A stretch of 58,217 nt of DNA from Natronospirillum operosum (GCF_004768465.1 NZ_SRMF01000005.1:204768-262984); one strand, 5' to 3'; numbered from the stretch's first letter, positions 18,362-26,348 are shown. Translations and numbers: made by a program. Notes: a model not told the origin generated them from the sequence alone.

Positions 18362-19129
18362 ATGACAACGCAACAAAGTTTGACGCAAAACCTCAACCCG
18401 GTCAATCCACACAGCGGCCTGACCACCGCCCCGTTGCAGAACGTGGGGCTGTGCAACGAAGCCCTGGAGCGTGCCCTGGATCGACCGGCGCACCTGCCCG
18501 GCCTGGTTGCATTCTATGGGCCGTCCGGCTGGGGCAAGTCCACCGCCGCCGCCTACTGTGCCAACCGGCACCGGGCCTACTACGTGGAGTGTAAAAGCTC
18601 CTGGACCAAGAAGGCCTTGTTGCTGGCCATCATCACCGAGATGGGCATTGCCCCCGCCAAGACGCTGTACGAGATGGCGGACCAGATCAGCGAGCAGCTG
18701 GTGCTGAGCCAACGGCCGCTGATCATTGATGAGATGGATCACATCGTCAGCAAGAAGGCGGTCGAAGTGGTGCGCGACATCTACGAAGGCAGCAACGCCG
18801 CCATTCTGCTGATTGGTGAAGAGATGCTGCCGGCCAAGCTGCGCGAGTGGGAACGGTTCCACAACCGCATGCTCTCCTGGGTGCCGGCACAGCCGTGCAA
18901 CCTGGACGACGCTCAGGCACTGGCGCAGATGTATTGCTCAGAGGTGGCGATAGCGGATGATCTGATGTCCCGCATCTCTGATGTATCGAGAGGGGCTGCC
19001 CGTCGGATCTGCGTCAATCTGGAATCGGTACGCCAGGCGGCATTGTCTGACGGGCTGGACTTCATTGATTTGGCCACCTGGGGTGACCGTCCACTCTACA
19101 GCGGCGAAGCGCCGAAGCGGAGGGTGTGA
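18362..19129 (+). CDS. MuB-like transposition ATPase
   Basis: AAA+ ATPase that binds target DNA and activates the transposase. It has 255 residues. The Walker A motif GPSGWGKST lies at 53-61 and Walker B LIIDEMD near 120-126. A C-terminal helical part (about 190-240) contains SRGAARRICVNLE, resembling the DNA-binding lid of such ATPases. The start is the ATG giving MTTQQSLTQN, with GGAG 8 nt before it. It has no separate N-terminal helix-turn-helix like Mu MuB, which fits the shorter B3-like form. It follows the transposase gene. Confidence 0.9.
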   Translation: MTTQQSLTQNLNPVNPHSGLTTAPLQNVGLCNEALERALDRPAHLPGLVAFYGPSGWGKSTAAAYCANRHRAYYVECKSSWTKKALLLAIITEMGIAPAKTLYEMADQISEQLVLSQRPLIIDEMDHIVSKKAVEVVRDIYEGSNAAILLIGEEMLPAKLREWERFHNRMLSWVPAQPCNLDDAQALAQMYCSEVAIADDLMSRISDVSRGAARRICVNLESVRQAALSDGLDFIDLATWGDRPLYSGEAPKRRV

Positions 19130-19130
19130 T

Positions 19131-19757
19131 ATGCGCAAGCTGCCACTGGGCCGCAAAGCGGCACACCTCACCGCCGACAAGAAACGCCCGCAGGGCCGCC
19201 AGGTGATGTGGGAGGCCATTCGGGCCATACGCACCTTCACCATTCAGGATCTGGAGATAAAGACAAACATCACCCAGGGCACCTTGCGCACCTACGTCAT
19301 GGGTCTGCAGCGCGCCGGGTATCTGGACCGCCAGGAGCCGGAGCGCAAAAACAACCGGTACGGACCCGTGCGCTGGACTTTGATTAATGATGTGGGCGTA
19401 GAAGCGCCCCGGGTTACCCGGGACGGCCGTCACGTTACCCAGGGCCGGGGTCGTGAACAGCTCTGGCGCACCATGCGCATCATTGGGCAGTTCACCTTTC
19501 ACGAGCTGGCCGTTCAGGCCAGCACTGAGGAACTGGTGGTGGCGCCGGGTGAGGCGAACTTCTACTGCCAGTACTTGCACCGCGCCGGGTATCTGGTCTG
19601 CATGGAAAAGGGTGGCCCCAACAAGGCCGCCCGGTACCGCTTACTCAAGACCCGTTACACAGGCCCGCAAGCCCCACAGATTCAACGGGTACGCCAGGTG
19701 TGGGACCCGAACACCGAGCAGGTGGTATGGACACCGGAGGGCCAGACCGATGAGTGA
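19131..19757 (+). CDS. Early protein with duplicated winged-helix unit
   Basis: A 208-residue protein made of two related halves. Unit 1 (about 24-85) runs MWEAIRAIRTFTIQDLE, then LRTYVMGLQRAGYLDRQE, ending NNRYGPVRWTLI. Unit 2 (about 104-168) runs LWRTMRIIGQFTFHELA, then CQYLHRAGYLVCME, ending KAARYRLL. Both fit a winged-helix DNA-binding fold. It begins 1 bp after the MuB-like gene and overlaps the next gene by 8 bp. A regulatory role is inferred from the fold alone. Confidence 0.65.
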   Translation: MRKLPLGRKAAHLTADKKRPQGRQVMWEAIRAIRTFTIQDLEIKTNITQGTLRTYVMGLQRAGYLDRQEPERKNNRYGPVRWTLINDVGVEAPRVTRDGRHVTQGRGREQLWRTMRIIGQFTFHELAVQASTEELVVAPGEANFYCQYLHRAGYLVCMEKGGPNKAARYRLLKTRYTGPQAPQIQRVRQVWDPNTEQVVWTPEGQTDE

Positions 19758-20082
19758 TTGGATGGAAGTACTGCGTGAGGAATGCAAACACACCAGCCAG
19801 AACCGCATGGCGCAACGCTTGGGGGTGTCGTCGTCCATGGTGAGCCAGGCACTGAAAGGGGTTTACCCCGGCGACCTGAGCAAGCTGCAGCGCCGCGTGG
19901 AGGGCGAGCTGATGGGGTCGTCGGTTAACTGTCCGGTGTTGGGTGAGATCTCGACCCGCGAATGCCTTGATTGTCAGCGCCGACCGTTTGCCGCAACCAA
20001 CGCACAGCGTGTGCGTCTTTATCGGGCCTGCCGTAGTGGATGCCCCAATAGTCAGTTAGAGAGGTTGAATGATGTCAATTGA
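19750..20082 (+). CDS. Small HTH protein with a cysteine cluster
   Basis: A 110-residue protein. The N-terminal 55 residues hold a helix-turn-helix (NRMAQRLGVSSSMVSQALKGVYPGD), like those in small phage regulators. The C-terminal half has four cysteines (NCPVLG, ECLDC, SGCP), probably a zinc-binding knot. It overlaps both neighbours and belongs to the early operon. The target DNA is unknown. Confidence 0.65.
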   Translation: MSDWMEVLREECKHTSQNRMAQRLGVSSSMVSQALKGVYPGDLSKLQRRVEGELMGSSVNCPVLGEISTRECLDCQRRPFAATNAQRVRLYRACRSGCPNSQLERLNDVN

Positions 20083-20326
20083 TAAGCCCCAGGTTGTCCA
20101 GCAGATGTGTGATCGGACCACCACCATATCGGTACGCACAGACACGCGCTTACTGCCGGACCTTCCTATCACGGTGGAAACCCATACGGAATACGATGAG
20201 CGGTTGGGTGCTACCCCAGACTGGACACGGGTGGCGTTGAGTTTGGGGGATGCTCGTGCGCTTCAGCATGCCCTGCTGACAGCTATAAATGAGGCCGAGA
20301 AAAACGGCTCGGGAGGTGCGGTATGA
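20069..20326 (+). CDS. Small early protein, unknown function
   Basis: An 85-residue protein without recognisable domain. It has a beta-rich middle (TRLLPDLPITVETHTEYDE) and a C-terminal helix (DARALQHALLTAINEAEK). It overlaps the gene before by 14 bp and the next by 4 bp, which supports translation. An ATG three bases further in is an alternative start. Confidence 0.55.
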   Translation: MMSIDKPQVVQQMCDRTTTISVRTDTRLLPDLPITVETHTEYDERLGATPDWTRVALSLGDARALQHALLTAINEAEKNGSGGAV

Positions 20327-20697
20327 ACACACACAGCGACGAACACATTGAATACTGGGGTGAGGTTTTCATCAAAGAGCGCTTGTACCGCCGTCGCGGT
20401 CTGCCGTTCGGCGTGTTCATCTCAGACCCTGATGCCTATCTGAAGCAAGACGCCGAGGCCGGTGATGAGGTGCTGCCGTTCATGACGGCCCAGAAGGCCA
20501 CCGCCGAAAGCCTGGCAGAGGCTGAGCGCGACGATCAGGAGCTGCTGCAGGAAGACGCTGAGGTCGAGATCGCGCATCTGCCGCGCCGCAATGGCTATGT
20601 GGTGGAGCAGATGCGCCACCGCCGGTACCCGCGCCGCACGGCTGGCAACTTCTGGTTGCGCCAGAAGCGGAAAGTGGGAGGTGTGCACCATGGCTGA
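20323..20697 (+). CDS. Small early protein, unknown function
   Basis: A 124-residue protein, not recognised. The first 45 residues look folded (YWGEVFIKERLYRRRGLPFGVFISD), the middle is an acidic helix (AEAERDDQELLQEDAEVE), and the end is strongly basic (RHRRYPRRTAGNFWLRQKRK), which suggests nucleic-acid contact. It overlaps the following gene by 8 bp. Confidence 0.55.
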   Translation: MNTHSDEHIEYWGEVFIKERLYRRRGLPFGVFISDPDAYLKQDAEAGDEVLPFMTAQKATAESLAEAERDDQELLQEDAEVEIAHLPRRNGYVVEQMRHRRYPRRTAGNFWLRQKRKVGGVHHG

Positions 20698-21028
20698 GGC
20701 AGTATTGCAGTTGCTGGCCAAGCGCAAACAGGCCAGCCCCTTTGACGTTTGTGAAGCGCTGGACCTGGCGCCCCGCGTGGCGGTTGATCGCCTGTTCACC
20801 CTGGAGCGCATGGGGTGGGTTAGCTACACCGTTGACGACCAGTTACGGATCCAGTTTCACGTGATTGAGACGCAAGGCACATGCGATTGCTGCGGCCTGT
20901 ACGACCACCACCGGGTGGCTGGCCTGTGCGTCCCGTGCCTGGACAAAAGCTCAGGCCTGGACCGCACCCCTGCGGTTCCGGCCGTGGCCACCACACTTAA
21001 ACAACCTGAGGTTGAATGTCATGACTGA
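20690..21028 (+). CDS. Winged-helix protein with zinc-finger tail
   Basis: A 112-residue protein. Residues 1-60 fit a winged helix (LLAKRKQASPFDVCEALDL, RLFTLERMGWVSYTVDD). Then CDCCGLYDHHRVAGLCVPC gives four cysteines and two histidines in a zinc-finger arrangement. The ATG at 20690 lies within the end of the previous gene, 10 nt after GGGAG. Another small putative regulator of the early operon; function unknown. Confidence 0.6.
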   Translation: MAEAVLQLLAKRKQASPFDVCEALDLAPRVAVDRLFTLERMGWVSYTVDDQLRIQFHVIETQGTCDCCGLYDHHRVAGLCVPCLDKSSGLDRTPAVPAVATTLKQPEVECHD

Positions 21029-21650
21029 ACAACACACCCACGACCAGATCCCCGCCGGTTATCTTATGAACGCCTCCGGCCACCTGGTGCCTGAAAGCCA
21101 GGTGCGTGAGCAGGACAAGCTGCGCGACCAGATCGCCCGTGATCTGGTGGAGGAAGCGTTGAAGCTGAACAGCCGGCTCGGTGAGTTCAAGCGCCGGGCA
21201 CTGGATGAGATTGCGGACCTGGTGTCGATCAGTGCCGAGCGGTACGACGTGAAGATGGGCGGCCGCAAGGGCAATGTGAGCATTGCCACCTACAACGGCG
21301 AGTACATGGTGAAGCGCAGTTATGCCGAGCTGATCGGATTTACCGAAGAGCTGGAGACCGCTAAAGAGTTGGTGAACCAGTGCATTATGCGCTGGAGCGA
21401 AGGTGCTAACGACAACATCCGCGCCCTGGTCGACCGCGCGTTTCGCACCGACGCCAGAGGGCAGATGAAGACCACGGCGATTTTAGAGCTGCTGCGGCTG
21501 GAGATTGACGACGACGAATGGCAGCGGGCGATGGAGGCGCTGAAGGATTCGATCCAGTCACAGGGCACGGCGGTGTATGTGCGCATCTATCGGCGTGACA
21601 GCAAAACCAACAAGTATCTGCCGGTACCGCTTGACCTGGCGGCGGTGTAA
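21021..21650 (+). CDS. DUF3164 family phage protein
   Basis: A 209-residue protein of the DUF3164 family, common in Mu-like early regions. Recognisable parts are YLMNASGHLVPESQV near the start, ISAERYDVKMGGRKGNVSIATYNGEYMVKR in the middle (about 73-102) and EIDDDEWQRAMEALKDSI near 163. The first half is helical, the middle a beta sheet. The molecular role is not known; position suggests a part in early replication or host takeover. The ATG at 21021 overlaps the previous stop by 8 bp. Confidence 0.85.
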   Translation: MTEQHTHDQIPAGYLMNASGHLVPESQVREQDKLRDQIARDLVEEALKLNSRLGEFKRRALDEIADLVSISAERYDVKMGGRKGNVSIATYNGEYMVKRSYAELIGFTEELETAKELVNQCIMRWSEGANDNIRALVDRAFRTDARGQMKTTAILELLRLEIDDDEWQRAMEALKDSIQSQGTAVYVRIYRRDSKTNKYLPVPLDLAAV

Positions 21651-21660
21651 GGAGGTGAGC

Positions 21661-21849
21661 ATGCAGAACCCATTCATGGATCAGAGCGGCCATGGCGCCG
21701 TGGATGTCGAGTCTCGCCTGGACCTTGTGAAGCGTTTCGACGTGGATCAGCTGCGGGCGGCCCTTGCGGTACCGCACCTGCAGAAGTCGGTGGTTAACCG
21801 CATACACAGTCGGCTGAATAAGCTGCGTAAGGAGGCCGCTCATGGATAA
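21661..21849 (+). CDS. Very small early protein, unknown function
   Basis: 62 residues, starting MQNPFMDQSG after GGAGG (21651-21655). The C-terminal half is a basic helix pair (SVVNRIHSRLNKLRKEA). The frame overlaps the next gene by 8 bp. The good ribosome-binding site and overlap support expression; no function is visible. Confidence 0.5.
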   Translation: MQNPFMDQSGHGAVDVESRLDLVKRFDVDQLRAALAVPHLQKSVVNRIHSRLNKLRKEAAHG

Positions 21850-22246
21850 GTGGAAGCAACTGGAGGAGAAGCTGCAGGGCGTCTCATCGGGTGCCGACGT
21901 GCTTGCTGACGGGTATACCGTCAACCTGCGCAAGCGGCTGTACAAAGAACGCCTGGTGATTGAGGTTGGCGTAGAGGGAGAAGTAAAGCGCGAGTGGTGG
22001 GAGGTCGATGCCGACCGCAAACCAAAGCACCCCGAGGGGCGTTTCTGGCGACCCGTGAAAACCCGCGCCTACTCGCTCAAGGACTACAAGAAGATCAAGA
22101 GTGCATTCGGCAAACGGAAGGCGGACCAAATGACTGCACTGAAGGTGGTGGCCTTAATGCCCTGGTGGAACAGCCCGCGCACACTGATCGCTCACCTGAA
22201 GCGTGAGTTCCCGGACCTTGAGCTGACAGAGGAGTCTGCCCAATGA
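21842..22246 (+). CDS. Small early protein, unknown function
   Basis: A 134-residue protein with alternating charged strands (KRLYKERLVIEVGVEGEVKREWWEVD) and a C-terminal helical part (ADQMTALKVVALMPWWNSPRTLIAHLKREF). Not recognised. It overlaps both neighbours by 4 to 8 bp and directly precedes gemA. Confidence 0.55.
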   Translation: MDKWKQLEEKLQGVSSGADVLADGYTVNLRKRLYKERLVIEVGVEGEVKREWWEVDADRKPKHPEGRFWRPVKTRAYSLKDYKKIKSAFGKRKADQMTALKVVALMPWWNSPRTLIAHLKREFPDLELTEESAQ

Positions 22247-22833
22247 CAGCCCAAGCCGACAAGCGCCGCCGCGAACTCGCCCAAATCCACCTGGCCGCCA
22301 AGCAACTGGGCATGGACGAAGACACCTACCGGGGCATGCTCGAGCGTGTTGCCGGCGTCCGCTCTGCGGCCCTGCTGACGGTGGCTGGCCGCCAGCAGGT
22401 GCTGGACCATTTGCGCAGTGCCGGCTTCAAGGCCAAGCCTCGCAAGCGAGTGGCGCAACACCCAGGCACGCCACACAACCTCAGCCGAGTTGAGCAGCTG
22501 CAAAAAATTGAGGCGCAACTGGCCGAGATGAAATTGTCCTGGGCTTATGCCGATGCGATCGCAAAACGCCAGGCCGGTGTCGAGAAGGTGGCATGGGTGC
22601 GTCAGCCCAAACACCTGAGCGCCATCATTGCTGCGCTGCACGTTGAGCAAGAGAAGCGCGCGCTGCTGAGTGAAGTGGATGACAGCCTGCGGCAACTGGG
22701 CCTGAACCGTGAAGACTTTGCGGCCATGAACACTCAACTGGGCAAAGGCTGGGAGCGCAACCGGCGCACCCTGCGCCAGGTGTGCAGCCACCTGTCTGAG
22801 CAGATCACCCAGCGAGCCCTGCAGGAGCACTGA
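22243..22833 (+). CDS. GemA-like regulatory protein (Mu gp16 family)
   Basis: A 196-residue protein of the Mu gp16/GemA family (DUF1018). The N-terminus RRRELAQIHLAAKQLGMDEDTYRGMLERV is the family signature. Next come AGRQQVLDHLRSAGF, then a linker and WAYADAIAKRQAGVEKVAWVRQPKHLSAII. In Mu, gemA affects host gene expression and DNA relaxation. It directly precedes the Mor-family gene, as in Mu, which supports the assignment. Confidence 0.88.
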   Translation: MTAQADKRRRELAQIHLAAKQLGMDEDTYRGMLERVAGVRSAALLTVAGRQQVLDHLRSAGFKAKPRKRVAQHPGTPHNLSRVEQLQKIEAQLAEMKLSWAYADAIAKRQAGVEKVAWVRQPKHLSAIIAALHVEQEKRALLSEVDDSLRQLGLNREDFAAMNTQLGKGWERNRRTLRQVCSHLSEQITQRALQEH

Positions 22834-22835
22834 TC

Positions 22836-23252
22836 ATGAACGCCTACCAAAGCCTCAGCGCCGACAACCTGCCAGAAAGCCTGGCCGAGATTGTTGATGC
22901 CATTGGCCTGGAGTCGGCCCTCAAGCTGGTGGAAGCTTTGCCGGGCGTGCGTGTGTATGTGCCACAACAAATGCCAGCTGATCACCAGCTGGTGACCATA
23001 CTGGGCCAGGAGGCAGCAATGTTATTAGCGGAACACTTTGGCGGCGAGGCGTTGAACGTCGCCCGTTGCCTGCATGCCCTGCGCGGCGTGCGCAATACGG
23101 AGATCTGGCAGGCGCGCCATCTGGGCGCCGCGCGCCTGGCGTTGCGGTTCGGGCTGACAGAGCGCCAGGTGTACAGTATTCTGGCGCAGGTCCACGCCAA
23201 TCAGGATCAGATGGATCTGTTTTCAACCGACACCACCGAAAGTGAGGTATAG
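22836..23252 (+). CDS. Mor/C-family transcription activator
   Basis: A 138-residue activator of the Mu Mor/C family. The N-terminal dimerisation part contains LPESLAEIVDAIGLESALKLVEALPGVRVYVP, and the C-terminal helix-turn-helix contains GAARLALRFGLTERQVYSILAQ. In Mu, Mor turns on the middle promoter and C the late promoters; only one such gene is seen here, so it may do both. It is the second-last gene of the early operon, just upstream of the lysis module. The palindrome at 23618-23633 and 31537-31552 is the likely binding site. Confidence 0.88.
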   Translation: MNAYQSLSADNLPESLAEIVDAIGLESALKLVEALPGVRVYVPQQMPADHQLVTILGQEAAMLLAEHFGGEALNVARCLHALRGVRNTEIWQARHLGAARLALRFGLTERQVYSILAQVHANQDQMDLFSTDTTESEV

Positions 23253-23257
23253 CGACC

Positions 23258-23506
23258 ATGCACCCCAATCAGAAAAACCGCCACGACCTGTTGGTGATGT
23301 TTTATGACCGACTGCAAGCAGAGTGCCGGCCAGGCAATTACCGAGCGGGCTGGATTGCTGAGAACGATCTGCGTAGCGCGTTTGCCGGAGACATCGACTT
23401 TCACCTGGTGGCATTGCAGAAGCTCGGCCAGATTGAGCGCAGCGGTTATCAGTTTTCCATTACCGGCAAAGGCATTCTGGCCGTAGAGGCCGAGGCTGGC
23501 CAATAA
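23258..23506 (+). CDS. Small winged-helix-like protein
   Basis: An 82-residue protein of helical start (RHDLLVMFYDRLQAE) and a winged-helix-like second half (ENDLRSAF, LVALQKLGQIERSGYQFSITGKGILAVE). It begins 5 bp after the Mor-family gene and is the last gene before the lysis promoter region. Function unknown; a role in regulation is plausible. Confidence 0.5.
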   Translation: MHPNQKNRHDLLVMFYDRLQAECRPGNYRAGWIAENDLRSAFAGDIDFHLVALQKLGQIERSGYQFSITGKGILAVEAEAGQ

Positions 23507-23570
23507 GCCGGTTTGTTATTCTCCCCCGGTCGCGCTAATCTGTGCGCGAACCTGGCTCGGTTATCAGTCT

Positions 23571-23600
23571 GCCGGCACCCGTTGAGCCAACCGGGCCGGC
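23571..23600 (+). terminator. Hairpin after the early operon
   Basis: GCCGGC, CCCGTTG, a 3-nt loop and CAACCGGG, CCGGC form a long GC-rich stem with one bulge and a short mismatch. It lies 65 bp after the last early gene, so it may end early transcripts. No T run follows, so a Rho-dependent or structural role is equally possible. Confidence 0.4.
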
Positions 23601-23617
23601 CACCCACCTAAGCCTCT

Positions 23618-23633
23618 GCTGAAGCCCTTCAGC
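23618..23633 (+). promoter_or_regulatory. Palindrome upstream of the lysis genes (candidate activator site)
   Basis: GCTGAAGCCCTTCAGC, a perfect 7+2+7 dyad, lies 36 bp before the holin start. The same 19-nt block TGCTGAAGCCCTTCAGCTT recurs only 35 bp before the phage protease gene. These are the places of Plys and PI, late promoters of Mu that need the C activator. The T-rich bases after this copy (TTATTTT) also leave open a short terminator. Confidence 0.6.
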
Positions 23634-23669
23634 TTATTTTGACCCCCTCGCCCCGCTACCGTCAGGGGC

Positions 23670-24167
23670 ATGAAGACACTACTGAAATACCTCACCCTTG
23701 TTGTTGCAAATCCTTTCCTGCTGCTGGCCGGTGCGTTGGCGGTTCCCATCACCTGGGCGGCGTTTCCGGATGCTCTGCCTGCGGTGGCGCTGGGCGTGTT
23801 CGTCTGGACGATTATTGTGGCTGTGGGCTACTGGTGCGTTAGTCACATCGACCAGATGCGCGCCTGGCCGTGGCTACTGTCGGGCGTCGTGTTTGCCGGC
23901 ATCGTCGCCTGGCTGGCCCCGCATCAGATTGGCGTGCTCGTGTGGTCACTCAGCAAGTTGGGCCTGGGGGCGTACCTGGGCTACTGGATCGACCGCAGTG
24001 TGTTTCACTACGCCCGGCCGGGCATGCTCTTCGACATCGCCAATTCACTAGCCCGCCAAGATCAGACGCAAGGCGCGCAAGCCATGCGCCACCAGGCCAG
24101 CCTTGCCACACTCCGGCGCGTCGGCATCATGGCCGCTGCCATTCTGGCACTGGGCCTGGGGGTCTAG
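23670..24167 (+). CDS. Putative phage holin
   Basis: A 165-residue integral membrane protein. Four or five hydrophobic segments lie at about 8-30, 38-58, 66-83, 88-103 and 148-164; the polar loop between the last two contains YWIDRSVFHYARPGM. The pattern and position, first in the lysis cassette and just before the endolysin and Rz pair, fit the putative-holin family of Mu-like and Pseudomonas phages. Holins release or activate endolysin by opening the inner membrane. The family call is by topology and place, not by motif. Confidence 0.7.
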   Translation: MKTLLKYLTLVVANPFLLLAGALAVPITWAAFPDALPAVALGVFVWTIIVAVGYWCVSHIDQMRAWPWLLSGVVFAGIVAWLAPHQIGVLVWSLSKLGLGAYLGYWIDRSVFHYARPGMLFDIANSLARQDQTQGAQAMRHQASLATLRRVGIMAAAILALGLGV

Positions 24168-24171
24168 CGTG

Positions 24172-24798
24172 ATGATCCGCATGGTTTGGTCTGTGCTGGT
24201 ATTGCTGCTGGTGAGTTGTGCCCCGGTCAACGCCGAGCCGATCCCGTCCGCTGCCAAGGGTCATCAGCGCGAGCTGACCCGTCTGGCGCAACAGGAGTTC
24301 GGCCTGAATGCGCCGGTGGCTTTGTTCGCGGCACAGATCCACCAGGAGTCCACCTGGCGGCCTGACGCCCGCAGCCCCTTTGCCAATGGTCTGGCCCAGT
24401 TCACCCCCGACACTGCCGAGTGGATCGCCCAGGCGTACCCGTCTCTGGGCCGTGCCGCGCCGTTCAGTCCGGCGTGGTCGCTGCGCGCCATGCTGGTCTA
24501 TAACCGCCACATTAAACAGCGCATAAACCCCGTTTACGACGCCGCTATACCCGCTTGTGATCACTGGGCCATGACCCTGTCTGGTTACAACGGCGGCCCC
24601 GGCTGGGTGTCCCGTGACCGTCGCCTGGCTACGGAGGCGGGCGACAACCCCGACCGCTGGTTTGACCATGTGGAGCACCACACCGCGCGCGCTGATTGGG
24701 CGCGCACGGAAAACCGTCATTACCCACGGCGCATTCTGCTGGAGCTTGAACCCACCTACCGACGTGCCGGCTGGCATGGGGGTGCCGTATGCCCGTGA
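24172..24798 (+). CDS. Lytic transglycosylase endolysin
   Basis: Cleaves peptidoglycan between MurNAc and GlcNAc. It has 209 residues with an N-terminal hydrophobic signal (2-20). The catalytic domain shows AAQIHQESTW with the catalytic Glu near residue 59, then SPFANGLAQFTPDTAEWIA and the SGYNGGPGWV motif near 140, the SLT/goose-lysozyme pattern. The signal ends in LLVSC, so the protein could be a lipoprotein as well as a secreted enzyme. The start is the ATG at 24172 (GTG three bases earlier is possible). It overlaps the Rz-like gene by 10 bp. Confidence 0.85.
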   Translation: MIRMVWSVLVLLLVSCAPVNAEPIPSAAKGHQRELTRLAQQEFGLNAPVALFAAQIHQESTWRPDARSPFANGLAQFTPDTAEWIAQAYPSLGRAAPFSPAWSLRAMLVYNRHIKQRINPVYDAAIPACDHWAMTLSGYNGGPGWVSRDRRLATEAGDNPDRWFDHVEHHTARADWARTENRHYPRRILLELEPTYRRAGWHGGAVCP

Positions 24799-25220
24799 GA
24801 CTGTTGGGTGGCGCCCTGGTGAAGTGGTTGGGTGGCGGCACCATTGTCGCCGTTGTGCTGGGGGGCGTGGGCTTCCTGTATCACGGGTACCAGACCAACC
24901 GCCTTGAGCGCGCCGTCACTGAGGCCGAGGCCACGGTGCTGCTGCATCGCTCTGAGGCGGTCGACCTGCGCAGCCGGGTGAGTGACCTGCAGCGCGACCT
25001 TGGCCAGTGGCAAGCGGCCGCCGACGAATCCCAAGCCCGTGCTGAGGCACTGCGCGAAGAGCTGCAGGCCAGCCGTGACACGGTGCGAAACATGAATGCC
25101 AGGCTCGCCGCCGGAGAGCGCGCCTACCGGGCACTCAATGAGCGCATCCGAGCCGCGCCGGCTGAGGCCGATGGGCCGGTGGCGCCGGTGCTGCGCGATA
25201 CGCTGGAGGCTCTGCCATGA
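24789..25220 (+). CDS. Rz-like inner-membrane spanin
   Basis: A 143-residue protein with one N-terminal membrane segment (about 12-32) and a long periplasmic coiled coil (residues 38-120: heptads such as LRSRVSDLQRDLGQWQAAADESQARAE). This is the layout of Rz, which with Rz1 fuses inner and outer membranes at the end of lysis. Its 3' end overlaps the lipoprotein gene by 4 bp, the usual separated or overlapping Rz/Rz1 pairing. No sequence motif is expected for the family, so the call rests on topology and context. Confidence 0.75.
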   Translation: MPVRLLGGALVKWLGGGTIVAVVLGGVGFLYHGYQTNRLERAVTEAEATVLLHRSEAVDLRSRVSDLQRDLGQWQAAADESQARAEALREELQASRDTVRNMNARLAAGERAYRALNERIRAAPAEADGPVAPVLRDTLEALP

Positions 25221-25537
25221 AGGCACTGGCCCTGGCGTTGGTCGCCGTGGTGCTGACAGGGTGCGGGACCATGCCCGGACCCGAACCAACACCGCCACCG
25301 CCCGCACAACCGCTGGTGTTCTGTGTGGTGCCGGCGGGCCTGCTGGTGGCACCGGAAGCCCCTGACCGGCCGCAAGGCGACTACAGCCAGCGCGATGTGG
25401 CGCGGTACCTGTCAGACCTGCATGCGTGGGGCAGCGAGGGCTGGCAGCGCATTGACGCAATAGACGAATGGAGTGAGCACTGTGTTCAACGAAGCGGACT
25501 ACGAACGGGCACAGGCCCTGCAGCAGAGAGAGATTGA
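25217..25537 (+). CDS. Rz1-like outer-membrane spanin lipoprotein
   Basis: A 106-residue protein with a short signal peptide and the lipobox LTGC at residues 13-16, giving a mature lipoprotein starting at Cys16. The next part is proline-rich (PGPEPTPPPPAQP), typical of Rz1. It overlaps the Rz-like gene by 4 bp. Its C-terminus overlaps the following zinc-finger gene by 56 bp in another frame, so the last 18 codons may be less constrained. Confidence 0.75.
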   Translation: MKALALALVAVVLTGCGTMPGPEPTPPPPAQPLVFCVVPAGLLVAPEAPDRPQGDYSQRDVARYLSDLHAWGSEGWQRIDAIDEWSEHCVQRSGLRTGTGPAAERD

Positions 25538-25706
25538 CACGGCGGTGGCCCGGCACCGTGCCGACCACAACCAGGTCGGAGAAGGCGAGAGCCATTGTCT
25601 GGACTGTGGGGATGAGATCCCCGAGAAACGACGGCTGTCTGTGCGCGCTGAGCTGTGCCTGGACTGCCAGACAAGACTGGAAAAGCGCAATCGGATGAGG
25701 AAGTGA
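25482..25706 (+). CDS. TraR/DksA-type zinc-finger protein
   Basis: A 74-residue protein with a helical start (DYERAQALQQREIDTAVAR) and a C4 zinc finger (CLDCGDEIP...ELCLDCQ). Such phage-borne TraR/DksA relatives bind the RNA polymerase secondary channel and can replace DksA/ppGpp effects on promoters. I place the start at the GTG 25482, with GGAG 8 nt upstream; the GTG at 25473 is an alternative. It overlaps the Rz1-like gene and is followed directly by the DUF2730 gene. Confidence 0.8.
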   Translation: MFNEADYERAQALQQREIDTAVARHRADHNQVGEGESHCLDCGDEIPEKRRLSVRAELCLDCQTRLEKRNRMRK

Positions 25707-26048
25707 ATGGACACGGTAGATGCAAACACGGCGCGGCTGATTTGGGACGTCACGCAAACCATCATTATGGCGATCATCGCCATCTATGTGTGGTGGACCA
25801 CCCGAACCCGCGCCACCACGTCGGCTATTCAGAAAGTGGATGAGCGGGTGACGGAAGTGCAGTCACACGTGGACCGGGTGGAGAGCGCGGTGAGTAACCG
25901 GCCAGGGCACGACGATCTGGAAAAGCTCCGCAACGAAGTGTCCAGCACGAACCGGCACCTGGCTCAGGTGTCGGCGGAGTTGCAGGCCACGACCCAGCTA
26001 TTGGGCCGCCTGCATGAATACCTATTATCAGAGAAGGGGCAACGATGA
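25707..26048 (+). CDS. DUF2730 family membrane protein (Mu gp25-like)
   Basis: A 113-residue protein. An N-terminal membrane helix (about 12-30, IWDVTQTIIMAIIAIYVWW) is followed by a coiled coil (VDERVTEVQSHVDRVESAV and onward to 107). It matches the Mu gp25/DUF2730 family that precedes gp26 to gp28 in Mu-like phages. Function unknown. It begins right after the previous stop and overlaps the next gene by 4 bp. Confidence 0.8.
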   Translation: MDTVDANTARLIWDVTQTIIMAIIAIYVWWTTRTRATTSAIQKVDERVTEVQSHVDRVESAVSNRPGHDDLEKLRNEVSSTNRHLAQVSAELQATTQLLGRLHEYLLSEKGQR

Positions 26049-26347
26049 GTTACCAGGATTTTGAGACCGACGGCCGGCGCCTGGGAATATTGCGTATTCT
26101 CTCGCGCCGCAACCTGTTCACCACCAACGAGTACTCGCTGACCGATGAGCTGCAGCAGGCCTATGGCCACCATGTGAGCCGTGACCGCCTGCAGGGCGAT
26201 CTGGCCTGGCTGGAAGAGCAAGGCCTGGTGATTACTCAGCAGCCGCGCGCCGGCTGGCTGGCCACGCTGACATCGCGCGGCAACGACGTCGCCAGCGGTG
26301 CCGCCCAGGTGCCCGGTGTGGCCCGCCCGCGCCCCGGAGTACTCTGA
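26045..26347 (+). CDS. Mu gp26-like winged-helix protein
   Basis: A 100-residue protein with a winged-helix pattern: RRLGILRILSRRNLFTTNEYSL, then SRDRLQGDLAWLEEQGLV and a beta wing ending TLTSRGNDVA. It corresponds in order and type to Mu gp26, located between gp25 and the terminase small subunit. It may assist DNA packaging or regulate late genes; neither is established. Confidence 0.75.
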   Translation: MSYQDFETDGRRLGILRILSRRNLFTTNEYSLTDELQQAYGHHVSRDRLQGDLAWLEEQGLVITQQPRAGWLATLTSRGNDVASGAAQVPGVARPRPGVL

Positions 26348-26348
26348 C

